A program made the translations under genes and the position numbers. Below are positions 20,047-32,325 of a stretch of 64,000 nucleotides of DNA, piece by piece. The DNA lies in contig OY997642.1 in the NCBI GenBank assembly GCA_963921795.1, positions 58,180,021 to 58,244,020 on the forward strand. Reading direction: 5' to 3'. The DNA comes from Nannobrachium achirus (Eukaryota; Chordata; Actinopteri; Myctophiformes; Myctophidae). The stretch's first letter is position 1; each line of letters begins with the position of its first letter. Below the pieces are notes generated by a model, which worked only from the letters and a program-made list of their open reading frames with translations, was not told the DNA's origin and searched no databases.

Positions 20047-21405
20047 AAAACTACCGACCACGTTGCGAACCGGTTGTAGGTCGCTAAATGATCTCGCCCT
20101 CTCTCCTTGCCTGGGGAATGTTAAATAAGAGCACTGTTTGCCTAATGTGCTGTTGTCACTGTTGCTACACTTGAAAATATAAAACAATAATTGTGAACCC
20201 ATTGTCATATTCATAGCTAGGTTTTTGGCTTAACGAAATGAGGTATGACATTTGTTATTGCACATCCCCGGAAACATTGAGAGAGAGAAAAATAGAACAG
20301 TAATTACAATTTTACCTATTATTCCATAATGTACTATTTTGTTTAGTAGAACATGACATGGACTGAGACCTTACTGTCAACCCCTGAAATAAGATTTATA
20401 TTACAATATCACAGTAAACATCCATCTAAACCATTGACATTCTTCAGGAGGCCCAGAGGCCAAATGTCTTGTTTTCTTGTTGCCCTGTTTCACATTCCAA
20501 CTGGAACAACACTTTTTTTTTTTTTCTTTTTTTTTTTACCGTTAACCAAAACCTGTTACATCAGCTTGTTGCCTGCTAAACAGTGTTTTGTGCTACAGTA
20601 CAGAAGTATGTCTATTGCACAGTATGTGCTGTAGGTAGGCTACTAATAGGTTCCATAATGGACATGGTGACTTACAGACAGCTTCATTGTAGTGGCACTC
20701 CGTCTAAATGTTCAAAAAATGTACCACTTGGTGGAGTAGTCCCATAAAAAGCACAAAACAGTATCCATACGCGAACGACAAGACAAAATAAACTTTTCTT
20801 AAAAAAGGTTTTACTTGAAAAACTTAAAAGGTTACAGAGTCAAGTGTACGGTCAAAAAACTGTGTTGCTTCACTGCTTGACAGACTCCAACTGAACAGAA
20901 AGCCTCACATCATCATATTTATACACAGGTGCATCAAAGAGTGGGCTAACTAGGCACTCATTAAACATCAAACAGCACAAAATTAGAACAGGTCAGCTAA
21001 ACCTTTTTGACCTAGAGCATCAAACAGATCTAAACGAGATCAGGTCAGCTAGACCTTTTTTACCAGGGCAAGGCAATTATACGTTTTTAAACACACAATG
21101 AAATGCAATATGCAATATGAAATGCAATCAAATTCACATAAATATACATTTTTAACCTTTTTAGCAAAAAGTATTCTTAATCTTAATAATGAAATTACAG
21201 AAAATATGAACTGTGACAATTGGCACCTACATTCATACCTTTACGCATTTTGATGTTTGAGAATCAAATGGGATGCATTTCATGTAGGCCATGAATGCTA
21301 TGGCCGCTGCATGTTAAACCTCAGTTTGGCCTTGTGCCCCTCAATGGCATGACCTGAGGCGACAGTGGCCTTAATGCCCCAGCTGACTGTACCACTTTAT
21401 CCTCT
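20047..21405. other. Unclassified AT-rich region
   Basis: No gene is supported. There is a T-tract at 20512-20537. A stretch at 20745-21000 (ACGCGAACGACAAG, CATTAAACATCAAACAGCAC) has repeat-like internal echoes: GGTCAGCTAAACCTTTTTGA is followed by GGTCAGCTAGACCTTTTTTA. The family is not recognised. Confidence 0.4.
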
Positions 21406-21407
21406 GT

Positions 21408-21718
21408 CTCTTTCTGGTCAATATGTTGACAGTAGACACCAGTGTCTCTTTCTTGTCATGTAGACACTGGTGTATCTTTCCAGCCATGTAGACACCAGTT
21501 TCTCTTTCTGTTTAATATGTAGACACCAGTGTCTCTCTCTGGTTAATATGCAGACACCAGTGTCTCTTTCTGGTTAATATGTAGACACCAGTGTCTCTTT
21601 CTAGTTAATATTTAGACACCATGTCACTTTCTGGTGTATATGTAAACACCAGTGTCTTTCTTGTCATGTAGACAGCTGTGTCTCTTTCTAGTCATGGAGA
21701 CACCAGTTTCTTTTATTG
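21408..21718. repeat. 31-bp minisatellite with AGACACCAGTGTCT core
   Basis: About nine to ten diverged copies of GTCTCTTTCTGGTTAATATG followed by TAGACACCAGT. Each unit contains the near-palindrome AGACACCAGTGTCT. Divergence rises toward both ends. Confidence 0.93.
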
Positions 21719-23170
21719 AGATTCTGAAATCTTAACTCCTCGAGTCCCCATCTTTAAACCAATCCAGTGACTTTGTTGCAGGGCTGGGTATAGATCAGAT
21801 AGTAAATAGCTTCATTTATCTATTTCACTGCAGATAAGGTTGTCACATCTAACCCTTAAATTCAACAAATTCTTTCAATGGACTAAAATCTTGTTTTATT
21901 TTATGGCCTTCCTGCCCTGGCATTTGGCCTTTGTGCCCTCCAAAAATGGACAACACCAAAGGCCAAGTGGCCTTGCCTCTAAAATGACAAAATTCCAGGC
22001 TTGGGGCACAGGCTTTGATTTGGAATTTGAGAACATTAGTATTCATTTGAATGTGTTCTTAGTGTCCCTGGCACAGAAGTCTCTTTGTGAGAACATTGCG
22101 GGGGCAGGTGAAATGTTTCTGAAGTGTTTGTATGAATGGGTGAAGTGGTCCTTTAATGTTTTTCAGTTAACTGGTCAACCATGGTTTTTATTATTCTGTC
22201 TGGAATGTAACAGGGACGCCACAATATCCTCTGCTCACACTTTTTTATAATTATTTTATAATCCTGTATGAGAGCCTCATTTAGTATTAATATTTGCAAG
22301 TGTGAATCTTTAGAAACTTAAAGGTGGACACTACAGTACTCATACTAAGTAGAAGCCTTACCTTACCTTGCCGAAACTTGTTCGTTTACTTTTGTTTTCC
22401 TTCTGTACCGTATGAAGGTGTGATTAACACGGATATGCTGTTCCGATTTATAAAGTTCTCTGCACCTTAATAAAAGCCAGATAAACCTTCCTTGTTGCTC
22501 CAATGCCTCCTTTTTTTATACTTCTAGAATGTATTCATCTCTATTGCTGTATCTGAAAGTACTTGTTTATCTGTCATCTTGTAACTGGAGTGCCTCTGGG
22601 CGACATAATACAGGCATCTGTATAGCATGTAATGTGCAATAAGACTGATTCTGAATAAAATGAGTTAAAGCTACTTGTAGAACAGGAAATGACAGCTTGT
22701 ATATTTTGTATTCTATGCAAGTAATACTTTACTTTATGTAAATGTCTGTTTTCTTATGAAGCAATTTCATAACATTTAGTTCATTCAAAACTGCAAATCA
22801 TGCTTTCATTCACAATAGCTGGAGGGCAAATTTGCGGACAGCATTCAAGGTGTGGAGTTGGGACATTTCTTGAGCACAATAAACATATTTTATGTTAATC
22901 ATTGTAGACCAGTCTATTACCACACACTGCCAAAATATGATTTTAAAAGGTGATTACTGGCTTTGGCTGGCAGTGTAAATATACTACAACACCAAATTAC
23001 AGGAATCTGTTATAGTATATAATCACTTAGCAGATTATAATGCTTTTTAACTATAACATAGTGTTAACAATGTGTTTGTATGAAAGTAATGAGTATCAGA
23101 AAGCTGGGGAAGACATAAGGGGCCTGGGAATCTCGAAATGGAGCTTTGTGTAAAACTTGACACCAAGGGT
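21719..23170. other. AT-rich region, possible repeat 3' ends
   Basis: No gene is supported. CTGGAGTGCCTCTGGGCGAC followed by ATTCTGAATAAAATGAG at 22580-22670 resembles a polyadenylated LINE or transcript tail. Confidence 0.35.
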
Positions 23171-23171
23171 T

Positions 23172-23348
23172 GTGTTATAGTGTAATAGTGTAATAGTGTA
23201 ATATTCTAATTGTGTAATAGCGTAATAGTGTAATAGTGTAATTATGTAATAGCGTAATAGTGTAATATTTTAAAAACGTAATAGTGTCATATAGTAATAT
23301 TGTGATAACATAATAGTGTAACAGTGTGATAGAGTAATACAATAATAG
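23172..23348. repeat. GTGTAATA short tandem repeat
   Basis: About seventeen diverged copies of TAATAGTGTAA/TAATAGCGTAA with a 9-10 bp period. Stop-rich on the plus strand and Tyr/Thr/Leu-rich on the minus strand; not coding. Confidence 0.9.
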
Positions 23349-23354
23349 AGGGTG

Positions 23355-23600
23355 GGCATAATATGCCACTCTAGACTGAGTGGCAAAACACAAAGCAGCA
23401 TGAAGCATTGGAGTTTGGATGCACTCGTTGGGGAAATCCTCCAGACTCCTCACTCCTACTGAATCCTCATGACTCCTACTGTTATAGTGTAATAACTAAA
23501 TGAGGGTATGCATCATATCATATGCCACTAAGATAAAGTAGCAAGAAGCTTTGGAGTTTGATAGCGCTCGTTGGGGAACTCCTCCTGACTCCTCACTAAT
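23355..23600 (+). repeat. Low-copy repeat: ATATGCCACT...TCGTTGGGGAA, two copies
   Basis: A block with ATATGCCACT, AGTGGCAAAACA, AAGCATTGGAGTTTGGATGC, CTCGTTGGGGAAATCCTCC and GACTCCTCAC occurs at 23355-23455 and again, diverged, at 23508-23600. An inverted relative is at 24885-25005. Confidence 0.75.
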
Positions 23601-24391
23601 ACTCATGACTCTTGCTGACTCTTCATAACTCCTGCTGGCTCTTTTTATTACCACTAAATAGGTGTTCCCGCATAACTTCCATGTATGATGAATATGGTGT
23701 CACAGACATAACCTCTATTGTCTAGCGTTGACCAGCACACTAACCTTTAACACCAGTTAAACTATGCCTGAACCTTACCTCAATCCCAACCTCAGTAAAA
23801 CTTGGTTTGCCAAGGAGCCAATCAAGATACAGGTGAGGCAGGTCTATTTTATAACATTGGTGGGATCCAGAATAACACATAGGAATGTGAACTTGACTAA
23901 AAATAACCTTCCACACAAGCTCTAATGAGTAGTATTCATAACCCATTGTGATATTGTCCGTTTTAGGTGCACAACACCATTATACGAGGAATAACTTGCT
24001 TGCTCAATAGCTGACTTTTATCGACCTGCAATTGTTGGTGTTTAACAATCAATTTATCTGTCTGTCTGCAGTTACCCAAAATCCCAATTGTCTTGTTAGA
24101 TTCAATTACATGTAAACACATTCTGTTGTTGACATCTGGTCTAAGCCTTCAAATGTGTCAGTGTCAATGTTCAAAGGGCATCTGTGATGAGCAGGAATAA
24201 CCCATGCATAATATTCACAATGTAATATGTTTCTATGTAGGGCAAGCCCTTTCAAATGATGGCTTTGCTGTTGACCTATGACAAAGTCAGACCATTTCAG
24301 AGCTATCCTAGATAAAACCAGTCAAACCATGTTTCAGGATTTAGTAACCAAATGTGCTCAGGATATTGATGTGTGCCTTATATAGTAAACA

Positions 24392-24482
24392 TTGAAGAGA
24401 AACCCGCACACTTTGCTCCAATGACTGAATTTGTATTGACAGCGTTTCGAGCGTTTCTAGCTCTTCATCTGGTCAAAACGTT
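24392..24482 (-). mobile_element. Second Penelope-like 3' end fragment
   Basis: On the minus strand: AGATGAAGAGC, a 7-nt loop, GCTC, GAAACGCTGTC, then about 25 bp on AGTCATTGGAGCAAAGTGTG and CGGGTTTCTCTTC. The stem, GAAAC and the GTGCGGGTTTCTCTTC terminus parallel the PLE end at 15832-16010. The hammerhead core is CAGATGA instead of CTGATGA, so it is degenerate. Confidence 0.65.
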
Positions 24483-24884
24483 ATATAGTCAGCCATTACA
24501 ATTTTGAAAAAGACATAACAGACCTGATATATAGGTTTACAGTTACATAACCCTAAACCTTCCCTTTACTTAATATGGCCATTAGAACCCTATTCTCCAG
24601 GCTGACAGGATGGATCTCGACTAGTACATTCTGCATTGGAGAGTCATGTCTCTTAAAATGACAAATGACAAGGTCAGAAAACAGCTCAGTCTGTTCTTTG
24701 TTTATGGCTTGGCCTATGATACAAAATAAATTGGTCAAACAGGTCATTCTCTGTAACACTTGTTGAGGCCATTTCCTCTACGGCTACACAGGGTTCTCGA
24801 GGCTTCCAATCCTAGATCACCTTGTTTATTGTCTGCATGCTACTACCCCTCCGGAAAACATACATTTTCATGTCATAAATCATG

Positions 24885-25005
24885 CAAGCAGCGTCATGAG
24901 GATTCAGTCAGGAGTGTGGGGTTTCCCAACAAGTGCTTCCATACTCAAATGCTTCACGATGATTTATGTTTTGCCACTCAGTATAGATGAGTGGCATATG
25001 ATGCC
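24885..25005 (-). repeat. Inverted copy of the 23355 repeat
   Basis: Read on the minus strand it gives ATCATATGCCACTC, ACTGAGTGGCAAAACATAAA, GAAGCATTTGAGTATGGAAG, CACTTGTTGGGAAA and CTCCTGACTGAATCCTCATG, colinear with 23340-23475. Confidence 0.75.
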
Positions 25006-25977
25006 TAAATTTTATAGCTTTAAAGCCATAAAGGTGTATGGCTTTACATTCTCATTGTTTGTATATTTCCTTGCATCAACTTCATTTATTTTTATAAACC
25101 ATGTTCTCTTGGATGAGTCTGAAGAATGACATCACATTTACAGGCGCAAACAGGTATTACACTACAGCGCCAGGATAGTTGCGTGTCAGCTATTTCACTG
25201 CAGAGATGGTAGCCTATATATTGCCTCTTAATAGTTATGTAGTGTAGCTTACATAGTATTAATTCAACTGTCCATAGAGTTGTAGTGTATCTGTAGGTGA
25301 CTGTATTCCCTAGACTCTAGAGTATCTGGCTTAGTATATCTAGTAGGCTAGTCATTCATTTGATTGACAAAATAGTTAATATCACTGTTCATAGTACATT
25401 ATAGTTGCAGATTGGTATACAAGGCATTTTCACTACTGTAAAGTCAAAGATATACTGTAACTATTATGTTGATGTGACACAAACCAAGTGTGTGAAACAC
25501 ACTAGTGTAACATTACATGTCACTGGCTAAAATGGAGACACCATGGGGAAAGAAAAGTTAAATAACATGGCTAGTGAAATTATGTATACAGGCAAACACA
25601 TGTCTGTGGTTCCTATTGCTTTGTTACTCAATACAAGTTCAACAATAATTGCATACATTGTATTTCTAGATTGATATCATGGAAGAAACAAAGCATTCAA
25701 TGTGCAAATGTATTTTAATGAAACAAAAATCAAATATATCACAGAACAAAATATAGCCTTTCACAAGGGCAGTGGAGGTACTCACATCTTTTACAAAGAA
25801 ATATAATGTTACAAGTAAAAGTCTGTAATTCACTGTTCACTTGGGTAAACGTGCAACGAAATTGGCATCAGTAAAAGTGCAAAATTATTAGCATCAAAAA
25901 GTATTCAAAGAACCATAAAATAAAATAAAATAAGAAGGAACAAGAAGGTCCCATTTCAAGTTTCCAAATGTAAACAT
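25006..25977. other. AT-rich region without recognised features
   Basis: Only low-complexity A/T stretches and short open frames without family features are seen. Confidence 0.4.
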
Positions 25978-26049
25978 GAAAATAGCTGATCTACAAGCTC
26001 ACAATGTGTTGCATTGCAACGCAATGTGAGCTTGTAGATCGTTATTTTC
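25978..26049. repeat. Short hairpin repeat, well preserved
   Basis: GAAAATAGCTGATCTACAAG and CTTGTAGATC...TATTTTC arms, with CTCACAATGTGTTGC / GCAACGCAATGTGAG continuing the pairing toward the centre. Nearly the whole 72 bp is an inverted repeat. Confidence 0.93.
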
Positions 26050-26339
26050 AAATGGTTGGAATAAGGCTGAATTGGTTCATGTATATTTTGTAACAATAAA
26101 CAAAAAAGCCCCCGCTCGGCAGCCGAACAGTATTGTAAACCCGACCGCGTGAGGTGCTGGTGTGCTGTGAGCTGGGGCGTGTGCCTGTCGGGGGGTCATT
26201 TGGCTGGCATATCCTCAACAAAGGTGAACGGCCGTACGCCTACTGGTTGGCCTCTGGATAATTATCAGCAGGCTCCCATGTGTCATCCCAGGTTCAGCCA
26301 CTGTAAAGTAAAAATACATTATTTAGAGGAATTCATTTA

Positions 26340-26368
26340 GAGAAAATGTGTGTCCGGGACACATTTTC
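26340..26368. repeat. Hairpin AGAAAATGTGT...ACACATTTTCT
   Basis: Two 11-bp arms around GTCCGGG. It lies 40 bp from the next member of the short hairpin family. Confidence 0.8.
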
Positions 26369-26408
26369 TTTTCTTCTTACATTAACCACTTGAAGCATTC
26401 TACAAACA

Positions 26409-26477
26409 GAGAAGATCTACCAGCTCACAACGCCTCACACTGAGATGTGTTATGAGTTTGTAGATCATCTACTTGGT
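26409..26477. repeat. Short hairpin repeat, diverged copy
   Basis: GAAGATCTACCAGCTCACAA and TTATGAGTTTGTAGATCATC are imperfect arms of the same palindrome family, with CGCCTCACACTGAGATGTG in the middle. Confidence 0.8.
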
Positions 26478-26539
26478 GAAGAGATTTGGTGCCCAGGGCA
26501 AAAAAAGGGTTTGCATGAGTATCATGCAGCCTATTGCCT

Positions 26540-28100
26540 ACAGTTAAGGCTGTTATGATTCCGATGCGAACCGCAATTCAAATCGAAATTGACATTCGAT
26601 TCAGTGAATTGAAATCCGAATTGCGAATCACTTGCACGAATTTGAACCACAAGGCTTTTGTTATGTTTTTTTCTGTGCATTCGGCACGTGTGCTTGCAAC
26701 GGGGGGCGATAATGGAATCCGTAGGAGACAGAGTTGAATAAATTAGAAGGGGCGGCTTGTGATTGGCTGGAGCGGAGGTCTGGAGTGCTCGGCGTTGGTC
26801 ACTTGGACCGCGCGGGTGAATGTTAACCTCTATATCTAAACCTAACCCAAACCCTAATATCAGTAAAACTGACCATCATTGACCATCGTGCCATGCACAG
26901 TCTCACACATAAAACACACAGGACATAAACTACAAGATGACCTGTATGATTTTATGAACCAGGGGAACCAACCCAATCTAAAATTGCAACATTCTTTCTT
27001 TTTAAAAACAAGATGGCGAAAGCACTATTCTCTATACTGCATCTTAGGCATTGACTTTGCCTAGGACAATATATTGAAGTCTTCCCTCCCTAACCTAATC
27101 ACAGTAACCCTGACGCAGGTGAGGCGAAAAGAAGCGATCTTTCCCCCACCGTTTTCCTACGGATTCAATAAAAAAAGAGAAGCAACACCCACCGAGCACA
27201 GACCACAAACAAAGGAGTTGACTCAGAGTCAAATTAATAGTCATATAGCTCTCAGTGCTGTAAAAAGAGTATACAAAAAAGTATATCCTATATTGTATCG
27301 AAAATCAAATGAAATTGAATGGAGACCTTAAAATCGAAAGTTCCACATTTTTGGTGTGAAAATGTGGGCAGTCGACAATTCTGCAACACCACATAGATGA
27401 GGTGAAACCTTCCAAAATATTAATTTAAGGCGAATTTGAGAGGAAAGGAAAAATTGTGGGATCAACCAGAAGCTACTCCCTCTGCTAGGGCAATAGTGTA
27501 AATTGAATAATATCAAAATGTTCCTACCATGCAGGGCAAGGCTGCCAACACACCAGCGCTTATCGTTTCCCCTAAAAACAAACACACACAGTATAAGAAA
27601 TCACTGGTTAAGGCATAACATATTTTAGTACTGTTGCTTGTCTCAGTGATGATCAGCCTAAAGAGAAAAATACAACTTAACATGGTTCTGTGGGTCCGAT
27701 AGCCAAGTGGTTCTGGGAAATACCACCCCTGACACAGAGTCCCCAGTTGCTACATGTCATTCCCATACTCAATCTCCCAGCTTCCTGTATCTTTACACTG
27801 TGAGACCATTAGGCTTGGACAATGTCAATTAAATATTCATCTGCACATCAAACCATTGTGATTGGTTTCTCTTGGTGTACAATTGGTTCGTGCAAATTAC
27901 TGGATACAGTAGTCTAACTGAGATCTGAGTGCTGAGCACTAAAATTACCTTACAGTGCCAAACACTACCGCTATGCAAAAAGCCTGGTGACGTGAAGTTA
28001 ACTTACACTAACAGTGGATTGTTTTAATAAACCCATTTAGACCTGTGTCTGATCTGGGCCACATTAAAGATAATTAATGTACAGATTGATTAAACACAGC
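26540..28100. other. Unclassified region; possible old DNA element
   Basis: GATTCCGATGCGAACC, AATCGAAATTGACATTCGAT and GAATTGAAATCCGAATTGCG at 26555-26625 are dense in GATTCG/CGAAT words typical of hAT subterminal regions. AATCAAATGAAATTGAATGG near 27303 could be its other side. No gene is supported. Confidence 0.35.
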
Positions 28101-28110
28101 GAGTAGTATG

Positions 28111-28111
<1 letters not shown>

Positions 28112-28146
<35 letters not shown>
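28112..28146. repeat. Poly(G) tract, about 35 bp
   Basis: An uninterrupted G run. The exact length is unreliable in sequencing, and it is quadruplex-prone. Confidence 0.95.
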
Positions 28147-28147
<1 letters not shown>

Positions 28148-28447
28148 GAGAAAAAAGAAAATACATTCCTGCCAATGGCAAACATCTTATGGAGGGGATC
28201 CCACTCTAATGCTTTGTTCACAAAGGCAGATACAAAGACACTGATATGCCATATACCTGTCTATATATTCTGTTGTATCTGCCAGTCTGAACGGAGCATA
28301 ACAGACATTATAATCTCATCTGAGAGACAGGCTTTAATTTATACATTCACCCTTTAAAAGATTTTCTAATGGAGGGTTATCCAAAGAGGGGAGAGTTCAA
28401 AAGTCACGCACCTCCTGGGCTCTGTGTCACCCCGTAGGACCCCACTC

Positions 28448-28676
28448 TAAAGCCCCTGATAGATGTAGCATTTTTTTCATCAATATCAACCAGCAACGAC
28501 CAAAGGCATCAATTGGGTATTGGCTAAAGGGGGGAAAATGTACTTATGTGTCTTGCACGCGCAAAGGCACAAAAAGATTCATCCAATGACGCAGCCAATG
28601 GCCTGACTCCTCTGGTCGTTGTTGGTTGGTATTGATGAAAGAATTGCTACGCATATCAGGGGCTTTACCAGACGTC
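28448..28676. mobile_element. MITE with about 50-bp inverted repeats (AAAGCCCCTGATA)
   Basis: AAAGCCCCTGATAGATGTAG with TTTCATCAATATCAACCAGC and AACGACCA is matched at the right end by the reverse complement (TGGTCGTT, GGTTGGTATTGATGAAAG, CTACGCATATCAGGGGCTTT). The interior is about 110 bp and noncoding. Confidence 0.9.
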
Positions 28677-28807
28677 TGTTAAGAGTGGGTATACCCCACA
28701 CTCTCTTTAAAAGAAAATCAACACAAATTCCGGTCATTCCATAATTGCATTTTCACTACAAATGGGGAACAATTTAAATGGTAAATAAACATGCATAGCA
28801 ACAGCCT

Positions 28808-29026
28808 AAGGGTCGCTACGTACTCCACTTTTAGAGCAGAGTTTATTTCGGTTTGGCTCTGTCTAAACTATGATATGGAGTCATTCAGAGGATTGGGGTG
28901 GTGGGTAGCGCTGGGTTAACGTCATTAATTTGGCTCCGAATGACGCCATATCATAGTTTAGACAGAGCCGAAACGAAAAAAAGAAAAAAAAACATGGCTC
29001 CTTATTAAAGTATGAATCGACCCTAA
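28808..29026. mobile_element. Palindromic MITE (AGGGTCG ends)
   Basis: The outer ends are AGGGTCG and CGACCCT. The inner arms TTTCGGTTTGGCTCTGTCTA, AACTATGATATGGAGTCATTC and the reverse complement GAATGACGCCATATCATAG, TTTAGACAGAGCCGAAACG surround a 55-bp centre. Confidence 0.9.
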
Positions 29027-29087
29027 CAGTTATTGCCAAGAAGCTTTGTTACAAGAGCAATAATCAACCAAACAGAAATACCCCCTA

Positions 29088-29091
<4 letters not shown>

Positions 29092-29172
<81 letters not shown>

Positions 29173-29210
29173 ATACAGAGAGAGAGAGAGACAGAGACAG
29201 AGAGAGAGGG
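29092..29210. repeat. (GT)n followed by (GA)n microsatellite
   Basis: About 38 GT repeats, ACATACA, then GAGAGA/GACAGA repeats. Confidence 0.97.
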
Positions 29211-29920
29211 TTTTATATTTTGTACCTGATGTGTCCTTGTGTCTATGACATCCTTATATGGCCAGAGTTGTTTCCTTGCAACATTTCTTGCAACCTTAAA
29301 GGATAAAGACAATTCATTAATTAAGCCATGATGCTTCATAAATACCTGCAATATTTTACATGACTATAAATTGGCCAAATCTCTGTGTCTGTGTTTATGC
29401 CCATAGCCAATCAGAGAGGGTCAAAGGGTGGTGTCTCCATGATTGGTCAAGCTTCACATGACATCATAATGTCTTACTGTAAAACAATGACAATGTGGGT
29501 TAATGCTTTAAGTTGTAAAACGATATAAACGGTTTGCTGTGGATGAGGCCAATTAAGAAAATCTCTGTGTGTGTTTGAGGGGATCCTTATTGATGATCCA
29601 GGCTATAAATATACGGGTGAGGCTTAAACGGGTAAGACTGTATGGGTATTTATCAAGACTCTAAATAGGCGATCTTTAGACGCGAGCGGCCGAGGATCGG
29701 ACGGGTAAGATCTAGTATACTGATCACCTTCTCTGGCCAGGAATTTCACTTCTCATGAGTTGTCACCCACCTAAGTGTTAAAATGGACCCCACCTCAACT
29801 ATGAGGCCCATATCAAATACCTCTGCAAAACTTCCTTCTTACATCTCAGAAATAATATTTCTGAGATGTTTGCAGCAGAGGTAGGCACATAACCTCACTC
29901 TGCCTGATGCTGAAAAGCTG
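29211..29920. other. No gene recognised
   Basis: Mixed unique-looking sequence. A small hairpin ATTTCTGAGATGT/ACATCTCAGAAAT lies at 29842-29872. Confidence 0.4.
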
Positions 29921-29924
29921 CTCC

Positions 29925-30335
29925 AAGCTTTGTCTGCACTAGGCTGGATTATTGAAATGCACTTTTCATCGGGATCCGTAGCAAGAGTGTTCAAAAGCTA
30001 CAATACATCCAGAACAGAGCTGTTAGGATCCTGATGAGAGTGTGCAAATACCAAACACATCACTCCCATTCTACCCTCACTGCACTGGCTCCCCATCGCC
30101 CCCCTGGACAATACAAAATCACCCTGTTAACCCACCAATGCATCTATCGAATTCCCATAGAGGCTTTTAAGAGAGCACTAAAGACTTTCCTTTTTAACAA
30201 AACCGTGTTTAGGTTTCTCGAGACTCTAGACTCTAAACCTACTTGTTTGGATCTTTTTTTATGCAATGCTTTTATTTTTATTTATTTATTTTCTTCAAAT
30301 GTAAATGCAATACAAAAAAATAAAAAATAAATAAA
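29925..30335 (+). mobile_element. LINE (L2-like) 3' fragment
   Basis: Frames give LQYIQNRAVRILMRVCKYQT, then YKITLLTHQCIY and AFKRALKTFLFNK, typical of the C-terminal end of L2/Rex-like reverse transcriptases (QNRAAR...H, LHWLP, YK). An A-rich tail with AATAAATAAA closes it near 30335. Frameshifts are present. Confidence 0.75.
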
Positions 30336-30465
30336 GAAGTTTGTGTCAATGTGAGATTCTCCCTAGTATTTGGCAAACAAATATTACTCATCTGGGTTTC
30401 ACACACAAAGCCCCATAATTAGATTAAACACCTTAAGCATTTCCCAGGGAACATTCAGCGGAAAC

Positions 30466-30892
30466 AGCCCATCTACAAGTTCAAAGTGGTTAACCACTTA
30501 AACCCTATACTTGGTTGAATCCCAGGTGCTCTATAAGCTTGTAGTTTGGATATTTTTGAAGAATGTACACAACACATTCAGACTGGTATAACCTATATGT
30601 TGTTACACCTTTCAATCTGGGAACACGTGCGTGTGTTCAAGTCATTCATCTTTCAAACTCTTAAAGCCTCCTTTATACTTCACCATATGACAGACTTGGA
30701 TGTTGAAAATACCAGATCTGCAAGCTCAAAGTGTGTATTGTCTGCCAATTTCCCCACAAAGGACAAGTTGCACCGTTAAGTATAAACATTAAACAAGGCT
30801 TTATAGCGTTTTTATTTTTTGAATCATCCTCGGGTCTAAATGTTTTAAGACATGCACATAAATGGGAGCTTGTAGATCTGCAATTTATTCTC
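30466..30892. repeat. Two loose hairpin-family pairs
   Basis: CATCTACAAGTTCAAAGTGG and ATAAGCTTGTAGTTTGG (30470-30550), and CCAGATCTGCAAGCTCAAAG and GGAGCTTGTAGATCTGCAAT (30713-30888), are inverted arms with long centres (about 40 and 130 bp). They look like relaxed or internally expanded members of the short hairpin family. Confidence 0.6.
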
Positions 30893-31229
30893 AATATTAG
30901 TCCCAGAATTCTAGGGACAAAAGAAGCAGTATCTCACTCACCTCCTGCCTTACTGACATAACCAACAGGATGAACACACACCTTTTAAAATTAAATTAAT
31001 ACAAAACAGAGGTGCTTCTGGTAGGTCCAAAACTCAAAAGGGATGAACTCCCTAGGACATCTAGCAGCATGGGGTAACTACATGTAACCAGCCTCATAAG
31101 TCATAATTGACTTAAAAAGAGTCATAATTGACTTAAAATTTTACAGCACATAAACAAACTAACCAAAATAGCCTCTTTCTTTTTTTTTTATCTCAGAAAC
31201 ACAGCAAAAGTATGACCCTTCCAGTCACA

Positions 31230-31876
31230 ACCAGATGCAGAAAGAAATATCCTTGTCTTCATCACCAGCCGTCTAGATTACTGCAATACTCTATTCACAG
31301 AACTACCAAAAATGACCATAGACAGACTACCACTCATGAAACACTGTGCTGTTAGACTATAAAGAAAAAGAGAACACATCACACCAGTCACCTCCACTGG
31401 CTCCCAGTCTCTCACAGAGTAGATTTAAATGTCCTACTAAAGATTTACAAAGCACTCCATAGCCGAGGCCTTGCATACGTCACAGACTCTTCAGCATACA
31501 CTCCATCCAGAACAGTGAGATCCTCCACAGCAGGCTTACATGACACCAGTAAAAGAAACCTTAACCCCAAAAAGTAAATAGGAGAGGCAGCTTTTGTATT
31601 ATTTTATTTTTGATCTACTTATTAAACTTTTAATTTTATTACGTTTTACACATTGCATGGACTATTTTATGCCTGTCCTCTTAAGCTCAGGACTCTATAC
31701 ATTCTCATTCTCTATGTCATGTGTGTTGATTGCTTTACTAACATTTCATGTGTAAGTTATCTTTTGTGCAGCCTCTGAATTATGTCCTGCCTGTGAAGCA
31801 CTTTGAACTGCAACCCTGTATGAAATGTGCATTACAAATTAAGTTTATATTATTATTATTATTATTATTATTACCC
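31230..31876 (+). mobile_element. L2-type LINE, 5'-truncated, with (TTA)n tail
   Basis: The frames read VFITSRLDYCNTLF, then HWLPVSHRVDLNVLL, then YKALHSRGLAYVTDS and SAYTPSRTVRSSTAGLH, the standard L2/Maui reverse-transcriptase C-terminus, with stops and shifts. The 3' UTR contains TGTGAAGCACTTTGAACTGC and a TTATATTATTATT tail, as in L2 elements. Confidence 0.85.
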
Positions 31877-32164
31877 ACTATCGATAAATCGGTTCACGAA
31901 GCCGAGGTCCTAGGGCTGGTGTACACGACAAATTTCCAAACCCCACTGTGTGTTCCCTGGGGGCGTGATAAATAAGGGGGTGGGCTATACATGTCCTCTG
32001 GGACCCCATCTACGTATGGACACCACTTGTTCGCCCATCCGTCTTACGGATGCTTTTTTATTCCATTTTATTTGTTTTAGGGTCCTATCTTGCAGTTCAA
32101 GCATATTTCCACAGGGTGGCAGGCTACTTTCCCAACCTACTGGAGGTGAACATGCAGGGGCGTC

Positions 32165-32307
32165 AATTGGGTATGGCAAGCTATGGCAGCTGCCATACCT
32201 TGGCTACAGGGGGGAAATAATTAAATGTACTTTTCATCGTGCCTGTTGCTAAGGTATGGCAACATGATTGGTGTCTTGCAAGACACCAGTCATGTTGCCA
32301 TACCTTA
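32165..32307. repeat. GGTATGGCA repeat with 28-bp hairpin
   Basis: An inverted repeat of 28 bp per arm (AAGGTATGGCAACATGATTG then GTGTCTT, against AAGACACCAGTCATGTTGCC then ATACCTT) has one mismatch and a 2-nt centre at 32250-32307. Just upstream, TATGGCAGCTGCCATA is a perfect 16-bp palindrome. Probably a small MITE. Confidence 0.88.
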
Positions 32308-32325
32308 TGTGTACACAGCCAGCAT

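Noticed and set aside
26820..26865. Telomere-like CCTAACCCAAACCCTAA stretch
   Set aside because: Too short and degenerate, with no associated structure.
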